DNA of 64,000 bases from Halostella limicola (GTDB taxonomy: Archaea > Halobacteriota > Halobacteria > Halobacteriales > Natronoarchaeaceae), in assembly GCF_003675875.1 (NCBI RefSeq), contig NZ_RCDI01000004.1, forward strand, positions 310,001-374,000, given 5' to 3'. The position numbers were made by a program, and so were the translations under genes. Shown piece after piece: positions 1-8,613 of the stretch (position 1 is its first letter; each line of letters begins with the position of its first letter). Below the pieces are notes generated by a model. That model searched no databases, was not told where the DNA came from, and saw only the letters and a list, made by a program, of their open reading frames with translations.

Positions 1-117
1 GTCGACCCGACCGAGATGACGACCCACGAGTTCGCGTTCGACGAGATCGAAGAGGCGTTCCGGATGATGGACGAAAAGGAAGACGACGTCATCAAACCGC
101 TCATCCGCTTCGAGTAG
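1..117 (+). CDS. zinc-type alcohol dehydrogenase, C-terminal end (partial)
   Basis: The window opens inside this gene; only the last 38 codons and a TAG stop are present. The translated tail contains EEAFRMMDEKEDDVIKPLIR, the usual ending of medium-chain, zinc-dependent alcohol/sugar dehydrogenases: a helix before the last strand, then a short basic-hydrophobic end. Zinc ligands and the NAD(P) fold lie outside the window, so substrate and cofactor cannot be judged. The 324 bases after it (118-441) hold no gene that I can support. Confidence 0.65.
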   Translation, partial: VDPTEMTTHEFAFDEIEEAFRMMDEKEDDVIKPLIRFE

Positions 118-441
118 GCCCGTCGAACGTCCGTTCGGGCCGTTTTCGCACCGGCGTGCGATATCGGGGGGTCGTCCCCTCTGCAAACTCTGCTCTGTCT
201 CCCCGCAGTTCACCTCTTATCGGCCGTGGGCCGCTTGGTCGCCCAGCGAAAAGACCGAGAAGACCGCTGGCCAGGGACTCACGTCGCGGCGGCGAACAGG
301 ACGAGACCCGTCATCGATACCGGGTGGAACCGAGCAAGATCAGCGGTACTTGGAGGCAATGCCGAACGTGACGGGCGAGAGTCGTCGCGGCCGGGAGACT
401 TCGAAGACCTACGGCTTCGTCCCCGACTGTCCGAATCCGCC

Positions 442-930
442 CTACTGGTCGCTGCTCGATTGTTGGTGGAACGGATACGAAGGCGATTGCATATCGTGCT
501 TGATGCCGGTTGATTCCTCGATCCGAAACCTGTAAAACTCGTTTCCTTCCCTCTCGTTTGCCGTTTCGATCACCCCCGGCCGCCAGATGGGCATTTGAGC
601 ATCTGTGAGCTCCGATCGCTCCTCTTCGGAGAGTATCTCTATCGTCCCGGTTACGGAGACGCTCCGCCAGTGAAACATTTCGGCGTTGTACACGAGGAAG
701 CTGGCGGGCTGGGACCGCGCGGAGAGGGCCGCCTTTCGACTCTCCTCCCCGACTACGTAAAAGAAATACAGGTGCGATCCCCCGTCGTATCCGTACGACA
801 TCGGGACCAGATATGGCGCGTCCTCCGTGGAAAGCCCGAGGACCCCCTGGCTCTGATTCCTGAGGAACCTCTCGATCTCTTCGTCCCCCATCTCTCGTAG
901 CCCGTACTCGCTGAGATGCTCGATCGTCAT
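442..930 (-). CDS. pyridoxamine 5'-phosphate oxidase-family (flavin split-barrel) protein
   Basis: A 162-residue protein with the layout of the short haloarchaeal PNPOx-like family: an N-terminal helix (MGDEEIERFLRNQSQGVLGL), then a strand with YLVPMSYGYDGG and a YFFYVVGEESRKAAL segment that in relatives contacts FMN. It probably binds FMN or a related flavin and acts as a small cytoplasmic reductase or stress protein; the true substrate is unknown for this family. A TATA element (957-963) lies about 27 bases upstream of the ATG, so the transcript is probably leaderless. The C-terminus is slightly longer than typical and ends in a polar Gln/Ser tail. Confidence 0.8.
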   Translation of the reverse strand: MTIEHLSEYGLREMGDEEIERFLRNQSQGVLGLSTEDAPYLVPMSYGYDGGSHLYFFYVVGEESRKAALSARSQPASFLVYNAEMFHWRSVSVTGTIEILSEEERSELTDAQMPIWRPGVIETANEREGNEFYRFRIEESTGIKHDMQSPSYPFHQQSSSDQ

Positions 931-956
931 CCCTACTCCGAGATTCCGGGGCGAGC

Positions 957-963
957 TATATAA
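957..963 (-). promoter_or_regulatory. TATA box of the split-barrel gene
   Basis: TATATAA on either strand, centred about 30 bases before the start codon at 930; the position predicts a leaderless transcript. Confidence 0.55.
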
Positions 964-1189
964 TTTGTATCGGGTATTCTCTTATCATTTGCATCAGTGG
1001 ATACGGACTCGCTTGGGCTCGTAAGTCCTCCTGGCACACCGCCGGGACAGGAGACGCGCGGTACCGCGAGTCAGTGTCCGCGTTCTCGGAGCGCGTTCAT
1101 CGCGGTTTCCGCCCCAGTTCGTGATGCGCGAGTTGCGACGGTAGCCGCCAGCGCGGCCGGTGGTGACTTCCGCCGATCTCGGCGCGGCA

Positions 1190-1195
1190 TATATT
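1190..1195 (+). promoter_or_regulatory. TATA box of the first UspA gene
   Basis: TATATT about 28-33 bases before the ATG at 1223. This supports 1223 rather than an earlier in-frame start, because an earlier start would place the TATA box inside the gene. Confidence 0.5.
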
Positions 1196-1222
1196 GATAG
1201 TTCCGGGCGGGATACTACAGGT

Positions 1223-1714
1223 ATGACGTTCGTCGTCCCTTTCGACGGATCGGAGATCTCAGCCGCGGCTCTCGGCAGAGCCGTCGAGTACGGAAGCGTC
1301 CTTGACGAGGATACCGTGGCGGTGAGTATCGTCCCCGAGCGGAAACGGTACGCGAGGGAGAAAGGCTGGATCCGGGAGGGCGAGACGTACGACGTCGACG
1401 CCGTCATCGAGCAACTCAGAGAGCAGGTGAGCCGTCTCGCTCCGGACGCCACCTTCGAGCACGAGCGGATCCGGGAGTACCCTCCCTCGGAGGAGATCGC
1501 GGACCACATCAGGCGGATCGCCGCTCGACACGATCCGACTGTCATGTTCCTCGGCAGCGAAAACGTGGGCAGCGTCATCACTCCTCTGACGAGCGTCGCC
1601 GCCAACGTTGCCGCCGAGAAGACGTACGACGTCTACATCGTGCGCCATCGCTCGCCCCCGGAGATCGAGGAGTTGGCGGCTCGTTCGGAGCGCTCCGGAC
1701 AGTCCGATTCGTAG
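1223..1714 (+). CDS. universal stress protein (UspA family), non-canonical
   Basis: A 163-residue single UspA domain: the first strand MTFVVPFDGSE carries the conserved Asp-Gly-Ser, and the last strand reads DVYIVRH. The phosphate-binding loop of ATP-binding Usp proteins (G-x2-G-x9-G-S/T) is replaced by GSENVGSVITPL, so this copy probably does not bind ATP in the usual way. The ATG at 1223 is chosen because it begins the first strand and is correctly spaced from a TATA box. It stands alone between the split-barrel gene and the convergent small membrane gene. Confidence 0.75.
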   Translation: MTFVVPFDGSEISAAALGRAVEYGSVLDEDTVAVSIVPERKRYAREKGWIREGETYDVDAVIEQLREQVSRLAPDATFEHERIREYPPSEEIADHIRRIAARHDPTVMFLGSENVGSVITPLTSVAANVAAEKTYDVYIVRHRSPPEIEELAARSERSGQSDS

Positions 1715-1852
1715 CGGACCATTGCCGTCACGGCGGACCAGACGATCGATTCACCGTTCACACGGGGGCACGCAGCGACGGCTGCTTCCCGGGCGAGAAA
1801 CGAGGTGACCGACGAGCCGCGACCGTACACGAACGGCGTCGACGCCGACGTT

Positions 1853-2035
1853 TCAGATACCGTATCGCTCCAACAGCCGGTCGGCGATGAACACCGCGCC
1901 ACCGATGACGACCCAGAGTAACGGAACGACGGCGAGTAGTACCACCCAGTGTGGGGCCGGCGTCGTTGCGGTGGTATGTAGCTGGCCGACCACCGACGGC
2001 TCTGCGGTCACGAGCAAGTGACCATATCCCATCAC
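1853..2035 (-). CDS. small single-span membrane protein
   Basis: Sixty residues with one clear membrane segment (VVLLAVVPLLWVVIGGAVFI) followed by a short charged tail. The ATG overlaps the stop of the upstream membrane protein gene by four bases, so the two are translationally coupled and probably act together. No family recognised. Confidence 0.6.
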   Translation of the reverse strand: MMGYGHLLVTAEPSVVGQLHTTATTPAPHWVVLLAVVPLLWVVIGGAVFIADRLLERYGI

Positions 2036-2571
2036 GCGCGTTCCTCCGCCTCGCGGTCCCGGTTTCGCATCCCCGTACTGTAGACGTAGTACCCTGCGCC
2101 CACGAACAAGAGGCTAACCGCGATCCAGTGAGGGTTGTACTGTCCGCCGAGCGAGAGGGGTTCACCCCCCTGTCCGACGGGCTGGTGAAGGCCCAGAAGG
2201 GCGTGATCGACCACGGCGTCGAAGACGTCGAACACGCCGAGTCCGATCATTGCGGTACCGCCCAGCGGTCGCACGGCCAGCGGGACAGCGGTCCGGCGTT
2301 CCGCCTGCCAGAGAAGCCCCGCCCCCGTTCCCGCAATGATCACCATCCCGATCGAGAACACCCCGTCGGCGAAGACGTTGACTCGAAGGCCGTCCAGCGT
2401 GTCCATCGGGTAGATCCCTGACAGTAAGTGGTGCCACTGGAGGACGTGGTGAAGGACGAGCACGTCGATCAGTCCACTGAACCCGAATCCGAACACTCCC
2501 GCCGCGAAGAGCGCTCGTCGCGTCACTGCGGTTCGTGCGTGACCTCGTTCAGCGTTCGATCGTTCGGTCAT
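2032..2571 (-). CDS. DUF2243-family integral membrane protein
   Basis: A 179-residue protein with about four hydrophobic segments and the histidine-rich signature of DUF2243 (LVLHHVLQWHHLLSG in the second segment and DAVVDHALLGLHQ in the third). The family has no established biochemical role; the conserved His residues inside the membrane suggest metal or haem contact (inference). The start at 2571 follows the polar N-terminal stretch TERSNAERGHARTAVTRR; upstream in-frame sequence is low-quality and Arg/Cys-rich. It is followed by an overlapping 60-residue membrane protein. Confidence 0.75.
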   Translation of the reverse strand: MTERSNAERGHARTAVTRRALFAAGVFGFGFSGLIDVLVLHHVLQWHHLLSGIYPMDTLDGLRVNVFADGVFSIGMVIIAGTGAGLLWQAERRTAVPLAVRPLGGTAMIGLGVFDVFDAVVDHALLGLHQPVGQGGEPLSLGGQYNPHWIAVSLLFVGAGYYVYSTGMRNRDREAEERA

Positions 2572-2798
2572 TGCGTTCGTCGTTCGCTGTCCGCACGGAA
2601 AGTTCGGCAGGTCCGGGCTGCGATCGCGTTGACAAATCGACGCCGCCCTCTCCTTCATGTTGGCTCGTAGCGGAGGAGGCTTCGCGTCGGCGGGAAGCGT
2701 ACTCGATGGCGCACCGCTTCGTCTGCTCGACGGCTCGTTCCGACGCTTCGCCGCGGGTCCAGATCGCCTCGGTGGTGACGGAATCCGCCCTGGTGGGG

Positions 2799-2825
2799 CT
2801 AACCCCCGTTTGCGGGTCGGGTTAG
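2799..2825 (-). terminator. stem-loop over the stop codon of CoA-disulfide reductase
   Basis: CTAACCC (2799-2805) pairs perfectly with GGGTTAG (2819-2825), and an inner hairpin CCCG-TTTG-CGGG lies at 2805-2816. The outer arm includes the stop codon of the minus-strand gene ending at 2822, a position consistent with a transcript end or RNA-stability element. Confidence 0.4.
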
Positions 2826-4231
2826 AGACGGCCGCCGAGCACCTTTGCCGCCGTAAGGATAGGGTCCCACGTCGTGTTGAACGGGGGCGCGTAAGCGAGG
2901 TCGTAGTCGGAGAGCTCGTCGACGGTCACCCGTTCGGTCACCGCCGCGACGAGGGAGTGGCTCCGGTGGACCGCCCCTTCCCCGTACTCTGAGACGAGAC
3001 ACCCACCGAGAACGCGACCGGACGCGCGGTCCGCAGTAAGTGTCACCTGTACTGTTCCGCCCTCGGGATAGTAGCCCGCGCGGGACTTCGCCTCGATAGT
3101 CTCGGTGACGGGCTCGAAGCCGGCGTCGGACGCTTCCTCGGGGTGAACGATGCCGGTTCGAGCCGCCTCGACGTCGAAGGCTTTGACGGCGGCGGTTCCC
3201 GCGACGCCGCCGCCGGAGGACGGGTCGCCGGCGACCGTTTGACCGACCGCTCGACCGTGTCGGTTCGCGGTCAGAGCCAATGGACTGAAAACCGGTTCGT
3301 CGGTCACGACGTGGGTGGCCTCGGCGCAGTCGCCCGCCGCGTACACGCGTGAGAGATTGGTTTGCCGATATCGATCGGTCGCGATGGCACCCGTCGGGCC
3401 GAGTTCGATCCCGGCGTCTTCGGCCAGCTCCGTCCGCGGCCGGACACCCGTTCCGAGGAGGACCATATCCACCGGAACTCGGGTGTCTCCCGTCACGACT
3501 GCCTCTACTGTTTCGTCACCGTCGAGTCCTTCGACCGCCGCATCCAGGTAGACTGCGACGCCCTGCTCTCGGAGATGCTCGGCGATGGCGTCGCTCGTCG
3601 GCTGACTGAACGTCTTGAGGATGCGGTCGCCGCGCTGGAAGAGGTGGACTTCGAAGTCGTTCGCCACAAGCGCTTCAGCCATCTCGATCCCGATATAACC
3701 GCCACCGACGATGCCGACCGGCCCGTTGCAGTTTTCGAGGTACTGACAGGCGGGCCCCCTATCGGGTTGGTGGAAATCCTCCTCGGACCGGGCCCGTGCG
3801 ACGTATTCGCGCAGTTCCTTCCCGTCGGTCATCGACCCGAGCGTGTAGACGCCGTCGCGATCGACCCCGTCGATTGGCGGCACGACGGCATCGGCACCGA
3901 CCGCGATGAGGAGGTCGTCGTACTCCTGAACGACCTCGCCGTCGGCACTGCGCGCGGTGACGACGCGTTCGTCGGGATCGATATCGACGACCTCGTGACC
4001 GACCCGGAGATCGATATTCCGGTTCTCGCGGAATTCCTCGGGCGTTACAGAGACGAGATCGTCGAGCGACTGGATCTCGCCTTTGATGTAGTAGGGCAAG
4101 CCACAGGCCCCGTACGAGACCCACGCCCCCTTCTCGAAGACGACCACGTCGAGGTCCGGGTCGTCCCGTTTCGCCTTGCTCGCGGCCGACATCCCGGCGG
4201 CGTCGCCGCCGACGACCACAAACGTACGCAT
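2822..4231 (-). CDS. CoA-disulfide reductase (FAD-dependent pyridine nucleotide-disulfide oxidoreductase)
   Basis: A 469-residue flavoprotein that should reduce CoA disulfide (or persulfides/polysulfides) with NAD(P)H. FAD-binding motif VVVGGDAAGM is at residues 5-14 and the single redox cysteine is Cys43 in SYGACGLPYY, the signature of CoADR rather than of dithiol reductases. A second dinucleotide fold begins at VGIVGGGYIGIEMAEAL, and the FAD-flavin motif YAAGDCAE lies near residue 300. The C-terminal dimerisation domain has the Tyr-rich DYDLAYAPPF segment typical of the family. The start at 4231 is set by the FAD strand and by a TATA-like CTTTTCAATA 25 bases upstream. No rhodanese domain is attached. 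Confidence 0.88.
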   Translation of the reverse strand: MRTFVVVGGDAAGMSAASKAKRDDPDLDVVVFEKGAWVSYGACGLPYYIKGEIQSLDDLVSVTPEEFRENRNIDLRVGHEVVDIDPDERVVTARSADGEVVQEYDDLLIAVGADAVVPPIDGVDRDGVYTLGSMTDGKELREYVARARSEEDFHQPDRGPACQYLENCNGPVGIVGGGYIGIEMAEALVANDFEVHLFQRGDRILKTFSQPTSDAIAEHLREQGVAVYLDAAVEGLDGDETVEAVVTGDTRVPVDMVLLGTGVRPRTELAEDAGIELGPTGAIATDRYRQTNLSRVYAAGDCAEATHVVTDEPVFSPLALTANRHGRAVGQTVAGDPSSGGGVAGTAAVKAFDVEAARTGIVHPEEASDAGFEPVTETIEAKSRAGYYPEGGTVQVTLTADRASGRVLGGCLVSEYGEGAVHRSHSLVAAVTERVTVDELSDYDLAYAPPFNTTWDPILTAAKVLGGRL

Positions 4232-4597
4232 ACGGGAACTCCGACTGCGGTATTGAAAAGCCTGGGGCAAGGTCGGGGGACTCTGAGCGGATCTGAGGGG
4301 CATGGCGGTCGGAACTCCGTCTGTACAGCCCAGAATCATTTCTTCACTGTTTTCAGCGGAGCGGTGACGCCGGGAGAGACGACGAGCGTCTCCGAAATGA
4401 CGGCGTACCCGCGGTGGAGTTCGCGGTTGGACCGATTCGGTCACACTGCCGCAGAGTGTACGACCGTCGACGCCCTCGTCGACGACAGAGAGCTTACGTC
4501 CGCCTGTCGGTGGTTCTGGCCTCCGAAACCCTGGTCAGTGTCCCACGCTGATCGACATCGCTGGATCCCCCACACCACCGGTACTACGTCGGAAGCA

Positions 4598-4623
4598 CTC
4601 CGCCGAGCGGAGGAATACTTAAG
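4598..4623 (+). promoter_or_regulatory. inverted repeat plus TATA box ahead of a small ORF and methyltransferase
   Basis: CTCCGC (4598-4603) and GCGGAG (4607-4612) form a perfect 6-bp inverted repeat immediately before TACTTAAG (4616-4623). A start site about 25 bases on would fall at the GTG at 4648. The palindrome sits where a regulator could block or recruit TFB. Confidence 0.45.
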
Positions 4624-4647
4624 AAAGGGAACCACGTAGTGTTGGGC

Positions 4648-4794
4648 GTGAATCCCAATATCGATGACAGAGATCGAGACGCACGACTCGTGACGGGCGG
4701 ACTGCTGTCCGGTGACGGTCTCGCAAGCACCGCGGCGGCGCAGACAAGTCCTCCGTATGGGGTCATGGGCGTCGATACGGACGTCGCTCGGTAA
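4648..4794 (+). CDS. small leaderless ORF, 48 aa, possible DUF2892 remnant
   Basis: A GTG-started frame reading VNPNIDDRDRDARLVTGGLL and ending in TAA two bases before the methyltransferase ATG. The N-terminal pattern (Asn-Ile/Val, Asp-Arg, then Arg-Leu before a hydrophobic stretch) resembles the first 20 residues of DUF2892/YgaP-type membrane proteins, but the expected membrane segments do not follow; the rest is Ser/Ala/Thr-rich. It may be a short real peptide or a gene truncated by frameshift. The promoter position supports transcription from just before the GTG. Confidence 0.4.
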   Translation: MNPNIDDRDRDARLVTGGLLSGDGLASTAAAQTSPPYGVMGVDTDVAR

Positions 4795-4796
4795 CG

Positions 4797-5390
4797 ATGG
4801 AACGGTTTCAGAACACGGGGCAACCCGACTGGGACTGGTGGGGACGACTCTGGCCGACCCCCGGAGAGACACTGCGTCGCTTGGGTGTCAGGCCCCGAGA
4901 CGCGCTCGCCGAGATCGGGGCCGGGAACGGCTATTTCACACTACCTGCGGCCCGGATAACCAGTCCGGCACCGGTGTACGCGCTCGACCTCGACGAGTCG
5001 CTTCTCGAGGAACTCGACCGTCTCGCCGACCGGCAGGACGTCGAGAACGTCGTCGCCATCCACGGCGACGCCAGAGATCTGGACAGCAACCTCCCGCGTG
5101 ACGTGGATACGGTCCTCCTCGCGAACACGTTCCACGGGATCTCGGACCCCGAACCCCTCGTTCGCGCAGTCGCGGAGTTGCTCTCGCCCGGCGGGAGGTT
5201 TATCGTCATAAATTGGCACGACCGGCCGAGAGAGGAGACGACTGTGTTGGATGCGCCTCGGGGGCCTCCCACCGAGCTCAGAGTATCTCCCGCGGAGACG
5301 CGGCGCCTCGTCGAGGACGCCGCCTCGTTCGAACGAGTCCGTCAGGTAGAGCTGCCTCCCTATCACTACGCCCTCTGCTTCGAGCGGTAG
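4797..5390 (+). CDS. class I SAM-dependent methyltransferase
   Basis: A 197-residue Rossmann-type methyltransferase. Motif I is EIGAGNGYFTLP (about residues 40-51), the acidic end of strand 2 is YALDLDESLL, motif II gives IHGDARDL, and the post-motif LLANTFHGISDPEP resembles the UbiE/arsenite-methyltransferase-like group. Length is close to the usual size of a stand-alone catalytic domain. It lies two bases after a small ORF and probably shares its promoter. The neighbouring CoA-disulfide reductase and HTH regulator suggest a thiol or sulfur substrate (inference). Confidence 0.8.
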   Translation: MERFQNTGQPDWDWWGRLWPTPGETLRRLGVRPRDALAEIGAGNGYFTLPAARITSPAPVYALDLDESLLEELDRLADRQDVENVVAIHGDARDLDSNLPRDVDTVLLANTFHGISDPEPLVRAVAELLSPGGRFIVINWHDRPREETTVLDAPRGPPTELRVSPAETRRLVEDAASFERVRQVELPPYHYALCFER

Positions 5391-5449
5391 GACTACCGAG
5401 GTCGTCGTTCGGGACTACGTCTGTCCCCGTACGGATTCGTGACGGCGCC

Positions 5450-5483
5450 ATTGTGTTGCGAAATTATGTGAATAGACCACAAT
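5450..5483. promoter_or_regulatory. interrupted inverted repeat ATTGTG...CACAAT
   Basis: ATTGTG (5450-5455) is matched by CACAAT (5478-5483) across a 22-base AT-rich spacer in the gap between methyltransferase and HTH regulator. Possible operator; no partner protein can be assigned. Confidence 0.25.
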
Positions 5484-5553
5484 ACTAATGCGCCCGATCC
5501 CGTCTGCGTATCTGTTTGGGCGACCGCGTTGCTGGCTATGGGCGAACGAGCGC

Positions 5554-5587
5554 AGGATTGTATAATCCTCACACAAGTCTTTTAACC
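5554..5587 (+). promoter_or_regulatory. palindrome plus TATA box of the HTH regulator gene
   Basis: AGGATT (5554-5559) and AATCCT (5564-5569) are perfect inverted arms around GTAT. The element CTTTTAACC (5579-5587) follows and predicts transcription starting just before the ATG at 5616. The palindrome is a good candidate for autoregulation. Confidence 0.45.
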
Positions 5588-5615
5588 GCATAGCGCCTAG
5601 GTGAGCGTGATAATA

Positions 5616-6020
5616 ATGCCAGATTCGATGTCCGAACAACTCCAGCAAGACATGGAGTGCGAGGGGCTTCTCGAGTGTTTCCACGGGCTCAAGCAACTCG
5701 ACAAGGAGTGCTTCCAGGCGCTCGTCAGCACCGAGGACCCGCTTACCGTCGACGAGATCGCCGACGCCGTCGACCGCGAACGGTCGACCGCGTACCGCGC
5801 CGTCCAGCGACTGCTGCAGGCCGGCTTCATCCAGAAAGAGCAGGTCAACTACGATCAGGGCGGCTACTATCACGTCTACAAGCCGACGGACCCCTCGAAG
5901 ATCTCCGACGACATGCAGCGGATGCTCAACGACTGGTACGCGAAGATGGGCCAACTCATCCAGGAGTTCGAGACCAAATACGAGCAGCAAGACGCGACGA
6001 CGCCCTCCGTCGAAGGCTGA
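5616..6020 (+). CDS. winged helix-turn-helix regulator (TrmB/MarR-like, sulfur-cluster type)
   Basis: A 134-residue protein. Residues 30-75 form a winged HTH with LTVDEIADAVDRERSTAYRA as the recognition unit and a wing containing QVNYDQGGYYHVY; the C-terminal helix (MQRMLNDWYAKMGQLIQEFE) would dimerise. In my knowledge of haloarchaeal genomes, close relatives sit beside TusA, DsrE, DUF2892 and rhodanese-type sulfur genes; here only CoA-disulfide reductase is nearby. Two cysteines (CEGLLEC) near the N-terminus could sense redox or persulfide (inference). ATG at 5616 is preferred over upstream GTG codons because of the TATA spacing. Confidence 0.75.
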   Translation: MPDSMSEQLQQDMECEGLLECFHGLKQLDKECFQALVSTEDPLTVDEIADAVDRERSTAYRAVQRLLQAGFIQKEQVNYDQGGYYHVYKPTDPSKISDDMQRMLNDWYAKMGQLIQEFETKYEQQDATTPSVEG

Positions 6021-6312
6021 ACCGCCGTCCCGGTTGCGATCGTCTCTCCTTACGAGCCTGCTACGGCGTTCCTGCGGAAATCTCGACACGGAAGATACGC
6101 GATGCTGTGTCTCGCTGATCGCTCCCCCACATCTCGCGGAAGTTGACGAGGGGGTGCGGCAGCGCCCTCGTGGACTCGACTTGCGTTCTGGAGAAATCCT
6201 CGGTCGCTCTTAACGGAGCGGCTATCGACGGCTGACGGGTTCGCGGACACCTATTCGGCCTGAACTCAGAAGCTCAGAACGCATTTAGCGCCTGCCGCCC
6301 TACGTTTCTTCG

Positions 6313-7083
6313 ATGGACGACTCAGCGCCGTCACGAACGCAGCCACCGATACATACGGCCCCGCGAACGTCGATCTCACAGAACCAGGGCAAGTTCAGGA
6401 TCCACTTCAATTTCCCGGGGCGTACGCTCCCGGGTCACGACGACCACGGGTACGGCCCGCTGGCGACGGTCGTCGAGTCGTTCATGGACCCGGGGACGCT
6501 GATCCGGATGCACCAGCACCGCAACGAGGAAATCGTCTCGTGGGTGCCCGACGGCGTCATGCGCCACGACGACCGCCGGGGCAACGAACTCGTCACGGAT
6601 CCGGACCACTTGATGGTGATGAACGCCGGCAGCGGCTTCTGGCACGCCGAGGAGACGTACGAGGACGACCCGCCGCTCCGGATGCTACAGATCTTCGTCC
6701 GCCCGCACAGTCTCGGCCTCGATCCCGCCATCCAGCACGAGCCGATTCCCGACGCGGTCCCCAACGAGTGGCGGCACCTGTTCGGCCCCGAGGACGGGGA
6801 CGCGCCGCTGTACGTCCGGAACGCCGTCGACTTTTACGACTGCCGTCTCGACGCCGGCGCAACGGTTACGCTGCCCTCTCGACCCGGACGGGACATCTAT
6901 CTCTACGTGTTCGACGGTGCGGTGAAGGCTGGCGACGGCGCGGCCGAGATCGGCTACACCGAAAGCGCGCTCGTGACGGCCGAGGACGACGTGGCCGTGA
7001 CGGCCACCGAGCAGTCGACCGTCGTCGCGTTCAGTATCGATCCGGACGCCCCTATCACCCGACAGGGAACGATCGGTCGCTGA
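6313..7083 (+). CDS. pirin-family bicupin
   Basis: A 256-residue bicupin. The N-terminal cupin carries the metal-binding pattern of pirins: HQHRNEEIVSWVPDG followed by GSGFWHAEE, giving His, His, Glu and His ligands for iron. The C-terminal cupin is degenerate. Pirins act as quercetinases or iron-dependent cofactors; the physiological role in archaea is not known. It is a monocistronic gene with a TTTAGC element about 25 bases upstream of the ATG. Confidence 0.85.
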   Translation: MDDSAPSRTQPPIHTAPRTSISQNQGKFRIHFNFPGRTLPGHDDHGYGPLATVVESFMDPGTLIRMHQHRNEEIVSWVPDGVMRHDDRRGNELVTDPDHLMVMNAGSGFWHAEETYEDDPPLRMLQIFVRPHSLGLDPAIQHEPIPDAVPNEWRHLFGPEDGDAPLYVRNAVDFYDCRLDAGATVTLPSRPGRDIYLYVFDGAVKAGDGAAEIGYTESALVTAEDDVAVTATEQSTVVAFSIDPDAPITRQGTIGR

Positions 7084-7290
7084 GCAGGGATTACGGTCAC
7101 TACCGACATCCTCACTACCGACGCCGCTCGTGAGGGAGGACGACTACTTCGATCGAACGTTCCACTTCCGTCAGTGGTCACTAGGATCTCCCTGTCGACG
7201 GTTTGGCGTTGTAACACCTCAGACAACCAGCGCAGGCAGAGAGAGGCGTCATACGGGGTGCGATTTCCGGTCGGCACTTCTCGCCGACAG

Positions 7291-8352
7291 CTACGCTTGG
7301 TCGAGGGGGTCCTCGACGTCACCCATGATGGACTCGAACGCGTCGGTCACGGTCGCCAGACCGACGACGGCTCCGTCCTCGATGACGAGCGCGAGTTCCT
7401 GATTCTCCGCCTGGAACTGGTCGATCGCATCGCTCACGTCGGTGTCCGGGGACAGCGTCATCGGTGGGGCCGCCAACTCGGCGAAGTCGATGTCCCCCGA
7501 CGCGAGGTCTTCGCGGTGTCTCGCGAACACGGGGAAGTAGACGATCCCCCGAAAGTCCGTTAGGTCCTCGCCGACCAACGGGTACCGCGTATGTGGTGTT
7601 TCCTCCATCCGGCGGAAGTTCTCCTCGGGGTCGGCGTCCGTCGACAGGGCGACGATCTCGTCGTCGGGAATCATGATGTCTCGGACCGGCCGCTCGCCGA
7701 TCTGTAGCGCGTTCATCACCTCTTCGTAGCGTTCGTCCGTCAGATCACCCTGTTCGAGGACGCTCCCGAGGCGGTTCCGGAGGTCCGCCCGCGACTCGAT
7801 GACTTCCTCTTCCGTTTCGAGCCACGCGCCGGTCATCTCGACGCCGAAGAGTCTGAGCGTCCCTTTCGCGATCCAATCGCCCAGCGTGATGACCGGCGAG
7901 ATGAGCCGGTTGAACCAGTACAGGGGGGTCGCGCCGTATCGACACACCAGCCGGGACCGTTCGACGCCGAGATAGGTCGGCGTCTGTTCACCGTGGGTGA
8001 GATGGAGGAGGTTGATGATCAGGAACGCGATGATCCCCCCCGTTCCGATCGCGGCGAGAGCCGTGTTCTCGAACAGCGGCTCGAACAACGCCGCCAACGC
8101 CGGTTCGGCGACGATACCGACCGCGATACTCGACGCGGTGATTCCCACTTGACAACTCGTCAGGTAGATCTCGAGGTTATGAGTCATCTCCCACGCCCGC
8201 TCCAGCGATAGGTTGTCTCCGACGAACTCCTCTTCCGAGTACTGCCGAGCACGGGTCAGCGCGAACTCGATCGCGACGAAAAAGCCGTTCGTGAGAATCA
8301 GTAAGACCCCGGCGATCAGCCGTCCCGTGATCTCGAGCGTATTCATCGCCAT
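7291..8352 (-). CDS. CNNM/CorC-type membrane protein (DUF21 plus CBS pair)
   Basis: A 353-residue protein. The first 190 residues are a DUF21 domain with about four membrane segments (GVLLILTNGFFVAIEFALTR, SIAVGIVAEPALAALF, GGIIAFLIINLLHL), followed by an acidic hairpin and two CBS domains (about residues 215-345; RDIMIPDDEIVALSTD and AAPPMTLSPDTDV). It lacks the C-terminal CorC_HlyC domain. The family moves or regulates Mg2+ and possibly Na+. Two in-frame ATGs six bases apart are equally possible starts. It is divergent from thymidine kinase. Confidence 0.85.
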   Translation of the reverse strand: MAMNTLEITGRLIAGVLLILTNGFFVAIEFALTRARQYSEEEFVGDNLSLERAWEMTHNLEIYLTSCQVGITASSIAVGIVAEPALAALFEPLFENTALAAIGTGGIIAFLIINLLHLTHGEQTPTYLGVERSRLVCRYGATPLYWFNRLISPVITLGDWIAKGTLRLFGVEMTGAWLETEEEVIESRADLRNRLGSVLEQGDLTDERYEEVMNALQIGERPVRDIMIPDDEIVALSTDADPEENFRRMEETPHTRYPLVGEDLTDFRGIVYFPVFARHREDLASGDIDFAELAAPPMTLSPDTDVSDAIDQFQAENQELALVIEDGAVVGLATVTDAFESIMGDVEDPLDQA

Positions 8353-8613
8353 GGTGTCCGGATGAGTTTATCCCGGAGTGACGCGTTTAGATGTGTTGCT
8401 TCCGTAGCCCTGAGTACTCTCTTCCGGCTGGAGCTCTCGTTGACCGGTTCGAACCATCCGCCAAGAGTCGTCCTCGCGTGCGGAGAAACAGCGAACTTCG
8501 AATCCGTCTGTATCTGCGCCGTACGTAGTCGCCTGCGGGATACGTACCTCGATAGGTCAGCCCGTGGACTAAACCGACACCCATTTCCTGCCCGACTTGA
8601 ATCCATCAGTGGG

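Noticed and set aside
3362-4639. 425-codon rightward open frame
   Set aside because: Antisense to CoA-disulfide reductase, which has a full set of motifs.
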